Of a DNA stretch of 64,000 nucleotides, positions 47,148 through 56,752 are shown in pieces. The notes below the pieces were generated by a model. The model made no database searches. It saw nothing but the letters and a program-made list of their open reading frames with translations, and was not told the DNA's origin. The position numbers were made by a program, and so were the translations under genes. The DNA lies in NCBI GenBank assembly GCA_938006335.1, contig CALLMF010000018.1, forward strand, positions 48,615 through 112,614, written 5' to 3'. The DNA is from an uncultured Granulosicoccaceae bacterium (GTDB lineage: Bacteria; Pseudomonadota; Gammaproteobacteria; Granulosicoccales; Granulosicoccaceae). The first letter of the stretch is position 1. Every line of letters starts with the position of its first letter.

Positions 47148-48302
47148 TCAGCCGCTTTCGTTCTGCCTCGCAATCTGCGCGCGTCTGTCGACGGCCCAAC
47201 GGTACTGCGGCGGCCAGAGCGCGTAGTCCGGATCATCGCCTAGCTCCAGTGCTGCGCGCAGAGGCCAGAATGGGTCATGCATGATCTCGCGACCGAGCGC
47301 CACCAGCGAGGCCTTTCCCGACGACACGATGTCCTCTGCTTGTTGCGCCTCCACGATGACACCCACTGCCATCGCCTTGAGATCGGTTTCCTGCTGAATG
47401 CGGTCCGCGAACGGCACCTGAAAACCCGGTGCGCGCGCGGACGATTGTGTCAGTGGTTTGCCGGCATCATCAATACGAAAACGTGGTGCGCCTCCAATGC
47501 CGCCCGAAGAGCAGTCCACGATATCGACACCACAGGCATGTAGCTCCTTGGCCAGAGCTACCGAGTCGTCCATCGACCATCCATCGTCCGGTCCATCGAT
47601 GGCGGAGATCCTGAAGAAGAGCGGTACGGATTCTCCGATGGCATCGCGTACCGCGCGCGTCACGCGCAAGGGAAAGCGCATGCGGTTCTTGAGACTGCCA
47701 CCGAACTCATCGGATCGGAAGTTGGCGAGCGGCGAGAGGAAGGAGTGCAACAGATAGCCATGCGCGCCGTGCAGTTCGATCACATCAAAGCCTGCGGCGA
47801 TTGACCGCTTGGCGGCGCTTACAAACGTCTGTACCAGTGCATCGAGATCGCTTGCCGTCAGTTCTCGCGGAGTCTGGAATTTGTCTGTCACGGGTACTGC
47901 ACTCGGCCCGACGATGTTCCAGGCTTTCGGGTCATCCGCTTGCAGCGCTTGTCCGCCGCCTGTGAACGGGGAGCTGGTGGATGCCTTGCGACCGGCATGG
48001 GCCAACTGAATACCCGCCACGCAGCCCATGTCCTTGATGAACTGTGTGATCGGCTTGAGTGCCTCGACCTGTTCGTCATTCCAGATGCCCAGGCACTCAG
48101 GCGTGATGCGTCCGATCGCTTCAACCGCTGTGGCCTCGGTGAATACCAGTCCTGCCTTGCCACGCGCAAAGGTACTGAGGTGCGCAAAGTGAAACGGCTG
48201 GGGCATGCCGTCGACCGCCGAGTACATGCACAGCGGAGACACCACGATGCGGTTGGGCAGCGTGACGCCTCGGATCGACAAGGGGCTGAGCAGTGTGGAC
48301 AT
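47148..48302 (-). CDS. NADH:flavin oxidoreductase, YqjM/XenA-like old yellow enzyme
   Basis: This 384-residue FMN-dependent ene-reductase has the YqjM/XenA class layout: LLSPLSIRGVTLPNRIVVSP at the start, then MYSAVDGMPQPFHFAHLSTF, GIQLAHAGRKAST and the active-site region FDVIELHGAHGYLLHSFLSP. SLVALGREIMHDPFWPLRAA and the C-terminal WPPQYRWAV are typical. It reduces activated alkenes with NAD(P)H in the cytosol. The ATG at 48302 has GAGGG about 12 bases upstream. It is divergent from the dehydratase gene, and a perfect inverted repeat lies in the gap. Confidence 0.92.
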   Translation of the reverse strand: MSTLLSPLSIRGVTLPNRIVVSPLCMYSAVDGMPQPFHFAHLSTFARGKAGLVFTEATAVEAIGRITPECLGIWNDEQVEALKPITQFIKDMGCVAGIQLAHAGRKASTSSPFTGGGQALQADDPKAWNIVGPSAVPVTDKFQTPRELTASDLDALVQTFVSAAKRSIAAGFDVIELHGAHGYLLHSFLSPLANFRSDEFGGSLKNRMRFPLRVTRAVRDAIGESVPLFFRISAIDGPDDGWSMDDSVALAKELHACGVDIVDCSSGGIGGAPRFRIDDAGKPLTQSSARAPGFQVPFADRIQQETDLKAMAVGVIVEAQQAEDIVSSGKASLVALGREIMHDPFWPLRAALELGDDPDYALWPPQYRWAVDRRAQIARQNESG

Positions 48303-48321
48303 GGTGGTTGGAGACCCTCTG

Positions 48322-48405
48322 AAAATTTGACTCGATCGCAACACTTTCCACGACCAGCGCGCGCCGAGTATCACTCGATCAGGTGTTGCGATCGAGTCAA
48401 ATTTT
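48322..48405. repeat. perfect 23-bp inverted repeat between divergent genes
   Basis: The arms are 48322-48344 and 48383-48405 and match over 23 bases without mismatch; each holds the core TTGACTCGATCGCAAC or its complement. The spacer is 38 bases and contains a further partial copy (ACTCGATC at 48373-48380). The element lies in the 248-bp gap between the reductase start (48302) and the dehydratase start (48551), upstream of both genes. It is therefore a likely operator pair and not a terminator. Confidence 0.85.
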
Positions 48406-48550
48406 TCGAGGGGCCGCCGAGAGGGGTGTCGCCACCCACCCCGGCACGTGATCGCGACATCCATCCCTGTCTATCCACTGACGCCCCAGGAGGCTAACAT
48501 CGTGGCCGTAGGTTCCCGACCCACACATCTCCCCACGATTCAACGCCCGC

Positions 48551-50317
48551 ATGTCCGATACCCGAGAATTTCGCAGTCGCGCCTGGTTTGCCGACTCTCA
48601 TCGCCCGGATCAGACGGCGCTGTATCTGGAGCGCTATACCAACTACCGCTACACGCTCAAGGAGCTGCGCTCCGGCAAGCCGATCATCGGGATCGCGCAA
48701 ACCGGGTCTGACCTGTCGCCCTGCAATCGCATCCACGTCGAGCTTGCGAAGCGGGTGCGCGACGGCATCGTCGCCGCCGGTGGTATCCCGATGGAGTTTC
48801 CGGTGCATCCGATTCAGGAGACCGGACGCCGCCCCACCGCGGCGCTCGACCGAAACCTCGCCTATCTCGGTCTGGTCGAAATCCTGCACGGCTACCCGAT
48901 AGACGCAGTGGTGCTGACCACGGGCTGCGACAAGACCACGCCAGCCTGTCTGATGGCTGCTGCCACGGTCGATATCCCTGCGATCGTCCTCTCGGGCGGC
49001 CCGATGCTCGACGGCTATTGGGACGGCGACCCCTTGATGGGTTCGGGCACCTGTATCTGGCGCATGCGACGCCGCGTGGCTGCAGGCGAGCTCTCTGATG
49101 AGGCGATGATCAACGCGGCCGCGGCGGCAACGCCCTCTGCCGGCCACTGCAACACCATGGGTACCGCGTCGACCATGAACGCACTGGCCGAGGCGCTTGG
49201 CATGTCCCTGACCGGGTGCTCGGCGATTCCGGCGCCGTATACCGAACGGCAGGGCATGGCGCTCGCAACCGGCGAGCGCATCGTGGCGATGGCCTACGAG
49301 GACCTGAAGCCGTCGGACATCCTCACGCGCGAGGCCTTTCTCAACGCGATCATGGTGAACTCCGCCATCGGCGGATCGACCAATGCACAGCCTCACCTTG
49401 CGGCAATCGCCAAGCATGTGGGTGTCGAGCTCACCACCGATGACTGGCAGGACCACGGGCACGATGTGCCCTTGCTGGTCAACATGCAGCCGGCGGGCAA
49501 GTACCTCGGCGAGCGCTTCTTTCGTGCCGGTGGCGTACCCGCGGTGATGTGGGAGCTGCGTGAAGCCGGTCGCCTCAACACGGCGCTAACGGTGACCGGC
49601 TCAAGCATTGCCGACAATCTCGACAACAAGCAAAGCCACGACCGCGAGATGATCTGCACCTGGGATCATCCGCTCACCGAGCGCGCCGGATTTGTCGTGA
49701 TGCGCGGCAATCTGTTTGACAGCGCGATCATGAAGACCTCCGTGATCACCGACGAATACCGTGAGCGCTACCTCTCCACACCCGGTAGCGAAAACGTGTT
49801 TGAAGGACGTGCGATCGTCTTCGAAGGATCAGAGGACTATCACGACCGCATCAATGACCCTGCGCTGAATATCGATGAACACTGCGTGCTCGTGATTCGC
49901 GGCTGTGGCCCCATCGGTTGGCCGGGCTCGGCAGAGGTGGTCAACATGCAGCCACCGGATGCCTTGATTCAACGCGGGATCATGAGCTTGCCGACCATTG
50001 GCGATGGCAGGCAGTCCGGCACAGCAGACAGCCCGTCGATCCTCAACGCCTCACCGGAGGCTGCCGTCGGTGGCGGACTTGCGCGGTTGCGCACCGGGGA
50101 TACGATTCGAATCGACCTGAACAAGGGTCGATGCGATGCACTGGTGGACGATGCGCAATGGCAGGCGCGCGAGCTTGAAGTGCAGGTGCCGCCGAGCCAG
50201 ACCCCATGGCAGGAGATGGCGCGCGAGGATACCGGGCAGCTGGCTGATGGCGCGACGGTGACGCGCGCGCTCAAGTACCACAAGGTGGCGCGCAGCCTGC
50301 CGCGACACAACCACTGA
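48551..50317 (+). CDS. IlvD/Edd family dehydratase, sugar-acid type
   Basis: This 588-residue enzyme belongs to the IlvD/Edd family of Fe-S dehydratases. Its length and the phrases SDLSPCNRIHVELAKRVRDG, VLTTGCDKTTPACLMAAAT and PSAGHCNTMGTASTMNALAE place it nearer L-arabonate/D-xylonate dehydratases than dihydroxyacid dehydratase. The Cys residues in these segments (CNR, GCDKTTPAC, GHCNTMG) bind the cluster. It should dehydrate a sugar acid to a 2-keto-3-deoxy acid. A FAH-family hydrolase follows after 18 bp, as in sugar-acid pathways. The exact sugar cannot be told. Confidence 0.88.
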   Translation: MSDTREFRSRAWFADSHRPDQTALYLERYTNYRYTLKELRSGKPIIGIAQTGSDLSPCNRIHVELAKRVRDGIVAAGGIPMEFPVHPIQETGRRPTAALDRNLAYLGLVEILHGYPIDAVVLTTGCDKTTPACLMAAATVDIPAIVLSGGPMLDGYWDGDPLMGSGTCIWRMRRRVAAGELSDEAMINAAAAATPSAGHCNTMGTASTMNALAEALGMSLTGCSAIPAPYTERQGMALATGERIVAMAYEDLKPSDILTREAFLNAIMVNSAIGGSTNAQPHLAAIAKHVGVELTTDDWQDHGHDVPLLVNMQPAGKYLGERFFRAGGVPAVMWELREAGRLNTALTVTGSSIADNLDNKQSHDREMICTWDHPLTERAGFVVMRGNLFDSAIMKTSVITDEYRERYLSTPGSENVFEGRAIVFEGSEDYHDRINDPALNIDEHCVLVIRGCGPIGWPGSAEVVNMQPPDALIQRGIMSLPTIGDGRQSGTADSPSILNASPEAAVGGGLARLRTGDTIRIDLNKGRCDALVDDAQWQARELEVQVPPSQTPWQEMAREDTGQLADGATVTRALKYHKVARSLPRHNH

Positions 50318-50335
50318 GCCGGAGGGAAACGACTG

Positions 50336-51022
50336 ATGGTTGATCTCGTGATTCCGGCGCCGCCGGTGGTGGCCTTGCCGGTTGCCGGTACCGATACGCA
50401 GTTTCCGGTGCGCCGTGTGTACTGCATCGGACGCAACTACGCAGCACACGCGGTGGAGATGGGCCATGACCCGGACCGTGAGCCGCCGTTCTTCTTTCAG
50501 AAGAATACGAACAATCTCGACCCGTCCGGTGAGTTTCCGTATCCGCCGCATTCGTCTGACGTGCATCACGAGATCGAGATGGCGGTGATGCTGCACTCCG
50601 GGGGTTGCAACATCCCGTTGGACACGGCGCTTGATCACGTGTTCGGTTATGCCGTGTCGCTCGACATGACGCGTCGGGATCTGCAGGGCGCGCAGAAAAA
50701 GATGGGACGACCCTGGGAGATCGGCAAGGCCTTCGAACGATCTGCACCCATCGGGCTGATCAGTACCGTGGCAGACGTCGGCCACCCGGACACAGGGCAG
50801 GTCGAGTTGCGCGTGAACGGCGATGTCAGGCAGACCGGAGATCTGAACCAGATGATCTGGAAGGTGCCGGAGATGATTGCCTACCTCTCCGAGTACTTCG
50901 AGCTGGCCGCAGGAGACGTTATTCAATCCGGCACCCCGGCGGGGGTCGGGCCGGTCGTGCGCGGTGATGTGATGCAGGTCAACGTCGCGGGCCTGGAGCC
51001 GATGACGGTCACGGTGGTCTGA
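50336..51022 (+). CDS. fumarylacetoacetate hydrolase family protein
   Basis: This 228-residue protein has the FAH fold: YCIGRNYAAHAVEMG, PPFFFQKNTNNL, and the metal-binding HHEIEMAVML (H-x-E-x-E type) followed by GYAVSLDMTRRDLQ. The C-terminal IQSGTPAGVGPVVRGDVM is typical. The family includes fumarylpyruvate hydrolase and 2-keto-3-deoxy-sugar-acid enzymes. It follows the dehydratase gene, so it may process the 2-keto-3-deoxy product. A tyrosine-degradation role is less likely, since hmgA lies 6 kb away. Confidence 0.88.
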   Translation: MVDLVIPAPPVVALPVAGTDTQFPVRRVYCIGRNYAAHAVEMGHDPDREPPFFFQKNTNNLDPSGEFPYPPHSSDVHHEIEMAVMLHSGGCNIPLDTALDHVFGYAVSLDMTRRDLQGAQKKMGRPWEIGKAFERSAPIGLISTVADVGHPDTGQVELRVNGDVRQTGDLNQMIWKVPEMIAYLSEYFELAAGDVIQSGTPAGVGPVVRGDVMQVNVAGLEPMTVTVV

Positions 51023-51163
51023 CAGCGTCAGCACCGGCCACGCGGCATGGGCGATATTCCATACCCCCTTGTCCCGCGGCCCTTGCGTCGCCATGATCAG
51101 CGGTCAAGTCTGTATATTCAGCGGCTAAACGCTGCCCCTAATCAACCATCTGGAGCCCTGATC

Positions 51164-51769
<606 letters not shown>

Positions 51770-51773
51770 TCCG

Positions 51774-52109
51774 ATGAGTGACCAAGACGACGTTGCCGGG
51801 CGCATCAAGGCGCAGATCGCGGACAACCCCGTGATCCTGTACATGAAAGGCACGCCACAGATGCCGATGTGCGGTTTCTCCATGCGTACTGTGGAAGTAC
51901 TCAAGCAGTGCGAGCAGGAGTTTGCCTACGTCAACATCATCGCTGACCCCGCCATTCGGGAAACACTGCCACAGGTGTCGGACTGGCCGACGTTTCCGCA
52001 GTTGTATATCGAAGGTGAGCTGGTCGGTGGTTGCGACATCACCATGGAGCTTGCCGAGAGTGGCGAGCTCAAGAAGATGGTGGATGCGGCGGCTGCCAAG
52101 GCCAGCTGA
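51774..52109 (+). CDS. grxD: monothiol glutaredoxin, GrxD type
   Basis: This 111-residue protein carries the CGFS active site (QMPMCGFSMRTVEVL), with the preceding YMKGTPQMP and the GSH-binding WPTFPQLYIEGELVGGCDI. CGFS glutaredoxins carry [2Fe-2S] clusters with BolA/IbaG proteins; a BolA/IbaG-like gene lies at 4336 in this window. The gene is four bases behind sod and followed by a terminator, so it ends that transcript. Confidence 0.95.
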   Translation: MSDQDDVAGRIKAQIADNPVILYMKGTPQMPMCGFSMRTVEVLKQCEQEFAYVNIIADPAIRETLPQVSDWPTFPQLYIEGELVGGCDITMELAESGELKKMVDAAAAKAS

Positions 52110-52134
52110 TTCTTCCTGGTCAGTGAACGTGAAG

Positions 52135-52164
52135 AGGGCGTTGCCGTTGTGGCAGCGCCCTTTT
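52135..52164 (+). terminator. terminator after grxD
   Basis: An 11-bp stem with one G-T pair (AGGGCGTTGCC / GGCAGCGCCCT) with a short loop is followed by TTTT. It lies 26 bp after the grxD stop and ends the sod-grxD transcript. Confidence 0.7.
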
Positions 52165-52190
52165 GCGTTCAGGGCATCAGGAATCCACGA

Positions 52191-52625
52191 TCAGTCGTGG
52201 TCCACGCGTCTGCGGCCTTCCTTGATGCGTGAACGCCGCGTCTTGGACTCCAGGCGACGCTTGACCGAACCGCGGCTGGGGCGTGTTGCCTTGCGCGGTG
52301 CCTGAACCACCGTTGCTTCGCGGATGATCTCTGCCAGGCGTTGCAGGGCGTCCTCGCGGTTGCGGTCCTGGCGCCGATGCGACTGCGACTTCAGCACGAT
52401 CACGCCGTCCTTGGTGACGCGTTTGTCCGAGCGTGTCAGCAAGCGCTCGCGTATGTGTTGCGGCAAGCTCGATTGCGTGATGTCAAAGCGCAGGTGCACG
52501 GCAGAAGACACCTTGTTGACGTTCTGGCCGCCCGCGCCTTGTGCGCGCACGGCGTGCCACTCGATTTCCTGCAGCGGCAAGCTGATGTCAGCGTTGATCT
52601 GCAGCAGATCGTCGCTGTCGTTCAT
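52191..52625 (-). CDS. arfB: alternative ribosome-rescue factor ArfB
   Basis: This 144-residue peptidyl-tRNA hydrolase frees stalled ribosomes. The GGQ motif is in RAQGAGGQNVNKVSSAVHLRF, and the basic C-terminal tail (RKATRPSRGSVKRRLESKTR) binds the empty mRNA channel. Length and tail match E. coli ArfB (YaeJ, 140 aa). The ATG at 52625 overlaps the stop of rnt by two bases, so rnt-arfB form an operon with coupled translation. Confidence 0.93.
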   Translation of the reverse strand: MNDSDDLLQINADISLPLQEIEWHAVRAQGAGGQNVNKVSSAVHLRFDITQSSLPQHIRERLLTRSDKRVTKDGVIVLKSQSHRRQDRNREDALQRLAEIIREATVVQAPRKATRPSRGSVKRRLESKTRRSRIKEGRRRVDHD

Positions 52626-53233
52626 CTCTGAGTGGAACGGCTCTGGTGCAGCGACTCCCAGCGATTGACGATGCGGCAAAAAAGCTCGGCGGTCATCTCT
52701 GTATCGTAGACCGCCCCATGCGCTTCTGCCGTATCCCAATCGAGCCCGCAGGCACTGACTGCGCGCGCCAGTACCGTCTGGCCATAGGCGAGGCCTGCGA
52801 GCGACACCGTATCGAGACAGCTGAAGGGATGGAAGGGGTTTTTCTTGATGCGGGTACGTTCTGCCGCCGCATTGATGAACTTCAGGTCGAAAAAGGCGTT
52901 GTGCCCGACCAGGATCGCGCGCGTGCAATTGGCATCTGACACCGCGTCGCGAACCGGGCCGAAGATATGCGTGAGGGCTTCGCGCTCGGCGCGTGCTGCG
53001 CGCAGGGGATGGAAGGGATCGATGCCGTTGACTTCCAGCGACTTCGGGTCGAGGTTGGCCCCCTCGAAAGGAATCACATGCGTGGAGATGGTCTTGCCGG
53101 TGCGTAGCGTGCCATCGCCTTCCTGCTCGATGATGACGGCGGCCACTTCCAGCAACGCATCGGTGCGTTCATCGAAGCCACCGGTCTCTACATCCACCAC
53201 GACGGGCAGGAAGCCGCGGAAGCGTTCTGACAT
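52622..53233 (-). CDS. rnt: ribonuclease T
   Basis: This DEDD-superfamily 3'-5' exonuclease trims tRNA and other stable RNAs. At 203 residues it is near E. coli RNase T (215). The exonuclease motifs are VVVDVETGGFD (DxE), VGHNAFFDLKFI and AEAHGAVYDTEMTAEL (HxxxxD). The ATG at 53233 begins MSERFRGFLP, as in the family; longer in-frame starts at 53326 add unrelated residues. It overlaps arfB. Confidence 0.95.
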   Translation of the reverse strand: MSERFRGFLPVVVDVETGGFDERTDALLEVAAVIIEQEGDGTLRTGKTISTHVIPFEGANLDPKSLEVNGIDPFHPLRAARAEREALTHIFGPVRDAVSDANCTRAILVGHNAFFDLKFINAAAERTRIKKNPFHPFSCLDTVSLAGLAYGQTVLARAVSACGLDWDTAEAHGAVYDTEMTAELFCRIVNRWESLHQSRSTQR

Positions 53234-53356
53234 GGGCGACGAGCGGCCGGGTTCATACATGCGACTGAAGCACTCCATATCAACCGGGTCGTCGGTTGCA
53301 GGATGATACAGGTGTGGTCTCTTCACAGGCCTTGCGCCGCTGTCAAAATGTAACGA

Positions 53357-53908
53357 GTGCTACGATTCGACGCTGATGAACAGTGTGCACCTGCAGTGGT
53401 AGATCTCTTTCGCCTGTTCTTTCGCGTTGCGTTTCTTGCCTCGCCGCCACAGGACGTTCCGGCGGGCGAGCGCACCTTCGTGGTAGGTGTCACCGCTGCC
53501 TTGCTCACCTACGTCGGGGCGCTGGCTCTCGACTTTGGTGTGGGCTATGCGAGCGTGCGCGCGGTGGTGGATCTCGGGCTCAGCGGCGCGATGTGGTGGG
53601 CGTGTCTGCGCCTGTTGGGGCGCGAGGCCAGGTTCCAGCAATCCTTTGGTGCCTACTGTGGCGCGGTCTCGTTTGCCAACCTTGCGGCCCTTGTGGTCTT
53701 CCAGGGGGGCATGGCCGGCACCTCGACATTTGCCCTGGCGGATTTCGTGTTGCTCGTGTGGAATCTGGCCTTGCTGGGGTTTGTGATCCGTCACACGCTC
53801 GAGGTGCGCATGTGGGTCAGCATCGTCTCGGCGCTGGTGTATGTGTACGTGCTTGCGGGCCTGATGTTCGTGCTCCTTCCGATGCCTCCCGCATCGATCG
53901 CAGGCTGA
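53357..53908 (+). CDS. multi-helix membrane protein, 183 aa
   Basis: I do not recognise this protein. It has about five predicted membrane helices: FVVGVTAALLTYVGALALDF, ASVRAVVDLGLSGAMWWACL, a helix after AYCGAVSFANLAALVVF, ALADFVLLVWNLALLGFVI, and MWVSIVSALVYVYVLAGLMF. Loops are short. The start is uncertain: a GTG at 53357 opens the frame, and another GTG at 53396 would drop 13 residues. It precedes the kinase gene by 58 bp on the same strand, so a functional link is possible but unproven. Confidence 0.6.
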   Translation: MLRFDADEQCAPAVVDLFRLFFRVAFLASPPQDVPAGERTFVVGVTAALLTYVGALALDFGVGYASVRAVVDLGLSGAMWWACLRLLGREARFQQSFGAYCGAVSFANLAALVVFQGGMAGTSTFALADFVLLVWNLALLGFVIRHTLEVRMWVSIVSALVYVYVLAGLMFVLLPMPPASIAG

Positions 53909-53966
53909 ACCAGTGGGGATTCGTGACGTATTTTCGACGCCTTTGGCCGCAGAAGGCAGTGCTATC

Positions 53967-55595
53967 ATGACAAGGCTGCGCCGTGGGCGCGTCACTCATT
54001 CCACTGTGTCTTGCCGCGTGCCTGTTTCCCGGGAAAAAAAGCATGCCGCAGCGTCGCGTAACACGCGTCGGGCCAGCCCTGCGCGCGCAAGCGTCGCCGT
54101 CGCCGAGCTCGATGATCCAGGCCATGGTGAACACACTCACCAGGTGGACACTCGGGCGGGGATGAGCTCGGCGGATCGTCCCGCAACGGCGCGTCCGGCA
54201 TCCGGAAACGGCAAGGCGCGATCCGGCGCCGATGGCCCGCAACCGCGAGCGGCAGCCAAGGCGCAGGACGACGGCCCACCACGGTCCATCAAACCACTTG
54301 ATATCGCGGTTCCCGCTCGGGTCGGGCGCTACGTGATCGGTGCGCGTATCGGGTCAGGGACGTGTGGCATCGTGCATCAGGCCCTGGACGAGCGCCTGGG
54401 CCGTGAAGTCGCCATCAAGCTCTCCCCCGTTGGCGAGGCACAGGTCTCCACCGGCAAGGTGCCCGGAGCCCAGCGCGCCTACCAGACCGAGATCGTGGCT
54501 GCCGGGCGTCTCGCCCACCCGAACATCATCACCGTGTTCGATGCTGGCACGGTCGACGACCTCAACTATCTCGTCATGGAAGTGGTCGAGGGACGAACAC
54601 TCAAGGAGTTTGGCAAGGGCAAGGCCTTGCTGCCCGTGCATCGTGCCTTGTCCGCGATCGCTGATTGCTGCCTGGCTCTCGATTACTCTCATGCGCGCGG
54701 CATTCTGCATCGCGATATCAAGCCGGCCAACATCATGGTGTCGAGCGATGGCACCGTGAAGCTGCTCGACTTCGGCATCGCTGTCGGATTGGATGGTGAT
54801 GCTGGTCTGGATCGTCGTGGGCCGACGCTGGGCACGCCCAATTACATGTCCCCGGAACAGATCCTGGGCCGGGAGCTGACCTCGCAAAGCGATCTCTACT
54901 CCTTGAGCACCGTCCTGTTCGAGCTGCTCACCGGGCGACAGTTATTCAAGGCGAAGAAGGTCAAGGACCTGTTTCGTATCGTGGTCCATCAGCCCGCACC
55001 GAGGCTGGACGCCGTGCGCACCGAGCTGCCGGCAGAGCTTGCCGATGTGCTCGAGCGGGGCCTCGCCAAGGACCCCGACGTGCGCTTTTCTTCGGGGAAG
55101 GAGTTTGCGGACGCCTTGCAGCCCTTCATCGAGCGCTTTCGCATCGTGGAAGAGCGCCCTGCGGCCCAGCGGCGGTTCATCCGCTCCTTGCAGTCCCAAG
55201 CGTTCTTTGTCGACTTCTCCGATGTGGAAATCGCCCAGCTGCTGGAGCTTGTCAAGGTGCGCAGTTTCCGCTCTGGCGAGGCGCTGCTGTCTCCCGACAG
55301 TGGCGAGCGCCGCTTGCTGGTGCTCACCGACGGCATCGCCCGTGTCGTCGAGAACGGGGATCTGCTCGGTGTGGTCGGGGAGGGCGACTCCGTGGGCGAG
55401 GCCGGTTTCATCAACGGCATGCCCGAACACCGGCGCGTCGTGGCGATGACCACTGTCAACGCGCTGGAGATACGCGCCAACGCCTTGAGTGAACTACCGC
55501 CGAAGGTACATCTGCACTATTACCGGAACATCTCCGACCGGCTGGCCAAGCGCCTGTCCAAAGATGGCCATCTCTCGATCGACCTTCAGCTGTAG
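53967..55595 (+). CDS. Ser/Thr protein kinase with C-terminal cyclic-nucleotide-binding-like domain
   Basis: This 542-residue protein has an Arg- and Ala-rich N-terminal region of about 110 residues. An STPK domain follows: IGSGTCGIVHQAL (P-loop), EVAIKLS (Lys), ILHRDIKPANIMVSS (catalytic loop), KLLDFGIAV (DFG) and NYMSPEQILG (APE). All catalytic residues are present. The C-terminal 130 residues form a CRP/cNMP-like beta-roll (FRSGEALLSPDSGERRLLVL, GVVGEGDSVGEAGFINGMPE, HRRVVAMT). No membrane helix is seen. AAGG stands ten bases before the ATG at 53967; a start at 54162 would trim the Arg-rich segment. Confidence 0.85.
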   Translation: MTRLRRGRVTHSTVSCRVPVSREKKHAAASRNTRRASPARASVAVAELDDPGHGEHTHQVDTRAGMSSADRPATARPASGNGKARSGADGPQPRAAAKAQDDGPPRSIKPLDIAVPARVGRYVIGARIGSGTCGIVHQALDERLGREVAIKLSPVGEAQVSTGKVPGAQRAYQTEIVAAGRLAHPNIITVFDAGTVDDLNYLVMEVVEGRTLKEFGKGKALLPVHRALSAIADCCLALDYSHARGILHRDIKPANIMVSSDGTVKLLDFGIAVGLDGDAGLDRRGPTLGTPNYMSPEQILGRELTSQSDLYSLSTVLFELLTGRQLFKAKKVKDLFRIVVHQPAPRLDAVRTELPAELADVLERGLAKDPDVRFSSGKEFADALQPFIERFRIVEERPAAQRRFIRSLQSQAFFVDFSDVEIAQLLELVKVRSFRSGEALLSPDSGERRLLVLTDGIARVVENGDLLGVVGEGDSVGEAGFINGMPEHRRVVAMTTVNALEIRANALSELPPKVHLHYYRNISDRLAKRLSKDGHLSIDLQL

Positions 55596-55614
55596 CGCTT
55601 GCTCAGCCGGGTGA

Positions 55615-56619
55615 TCAGCCCTGGTTGTGCTTGCGCTTGAGCAGGACTTTTTCCCACTCCAGCGCTGTTTTGACGATGGTGTCGAGGTCGTCCAGCTCGG
55701 GCTTCCAGTCCAGCGTTGCGTGGATCTTGTCCACGTTGGCGGTCAGTGCGGGTGGGTCACCCAGGCGACGGGGCTCCTCGATGACAGGAATGTCCGAGCC
55801 GTGTACGCGATTGACCGAGTCGATGACCTCTTTCACGCTGTAGCCACGTCCGTAGCCACAGTTCATCAGGGTGGATTCGCCACCCTTGCGCAGGTAGTCC
55901 AGTGAGGAGAGGTGCGCGCTAGCGAGATCGGTGACGTGAATGTAGTCACGCACACCGGTGCCGTCGGGCGTCGGGAAGTCGGTACCAAAGACCTTCAGTG
56001 AGTCTCGCTTGCCGAGCGCCACTTCTGCGGCCACCTTGATCAGCAGCGTGGCATTTTCGGTGGACTGGCCGATGCGACCGTCCGGGTCGGAGCCTGCAAC
56101 ATTGAAGTAGCGCAGGATCACGTGTTTCAGATCGGATGCTGCGGATAAATCTCGGAGCATGTATTCGCTCATCAGCTTGGACATGCCATAGGCGTTGATG
56201 GGCGCGGTGGGCAGCTCCTCGTGGCAGCCGTCAGGATCGTCCGGAATGCCGTAGGTTGCGGCGGTTGACGAGAAGATGAAGTGCTTCACACCGTTCGCTT
56301 CACAGGCCTCCAGAAGGTTGCGGGTACTGGAGGTGTTGTTGCCGTAATACTTGAGCGGATTGGTCACGCTCTCCGGCACGATGGTGTGGGCGGCAAAATG
56401 CATGACGGTGTCGATGCCGTGCTCTGACAGCAGTCGTGACACCAGTTCGATGTCGCCCGTCTTGCCTTGTACCAGCTCACCGTGCAGTACAGCCTCGGCA
56501 TTGCCGGTGGACAAGTCATCCAGCACGATCACGCGCTCACCGCGTTCACCGAGCAGCTTGACCACGTGGCTGCCGATATAGCCGGCACCACCGGTGACGA
56601 GAATGGGAGGATGGCTCAT
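55615..56619 (-). CDS. galE: UDP-glucose 4-epimerase
   Basis: This 334-residue short-chain dehydrogenase interconverts UDP-glucose and UDP-galactose. The NAD loop is LVTGGAGYIGSHV. The catalytic Ser/Tyr/Lys set is FSSTAATYG and NAYGMSKLMSEY. Further family motifs are RYFNVAGSDPDG, PDGTGVRDYIHVTDLA and NCGYGRGYSV. The ATG at 56619 begins MSHPPILVTG, the normal start. It is convergent with the kinase gene. It can feed galactose units to surface polysaccharides; the export genes at 33.5-35.7 kb are possible users. Confidence 0.95.
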   Translation of the reverse strand: MSHPPILVTGGAGYIGSHVVKLLGERGERVIVLDDLSTGNAEAVLHGELVQGKTGDIELVSRLLSEHGIDTVMHFAAHTIVPESVTNPLKYYGNNTSSTRNLLEACEANGVKHFIFSSTAATYGIPDDPDGCHEELPTAPINAYGMSKLMSEYMLRDLSAASDLKHVILRYFNVAGSDPDGRIGQSTENATLLIKVAAEVALGKRDSLKVFGTDFPTPDGTGVRDYIHVTDLASAHLSSLDYLRKGGESTLMNCGYGRGYSVKEVIDSVNRVHGSDIPVIEEPRRLGDPPALTANVDKIHATLDWKPELDDLDTIVKTALEWEKVLLKRKHNQG

Positions 56620-56752
56620 GGCAGCGTCAGTTCGTGTAGTCGGAAAACGAAGGATAGAGGGCAGACGCACGTTCGACAGATGGCGCGCTGGGCCCTCCGA
56701 TAGCTCGGTATCTATAAAGCAGCAAGCGCGCCAACGTGCAGCGGCGCGAGAG

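Noticed and set aside
48322..48405. The 23-bp inverted repeat as a transcription terminator or IS end
   Set aside because: It lies upstream of both flanking genes, not behind one, and the spacer has no transposase or target-site duplication.
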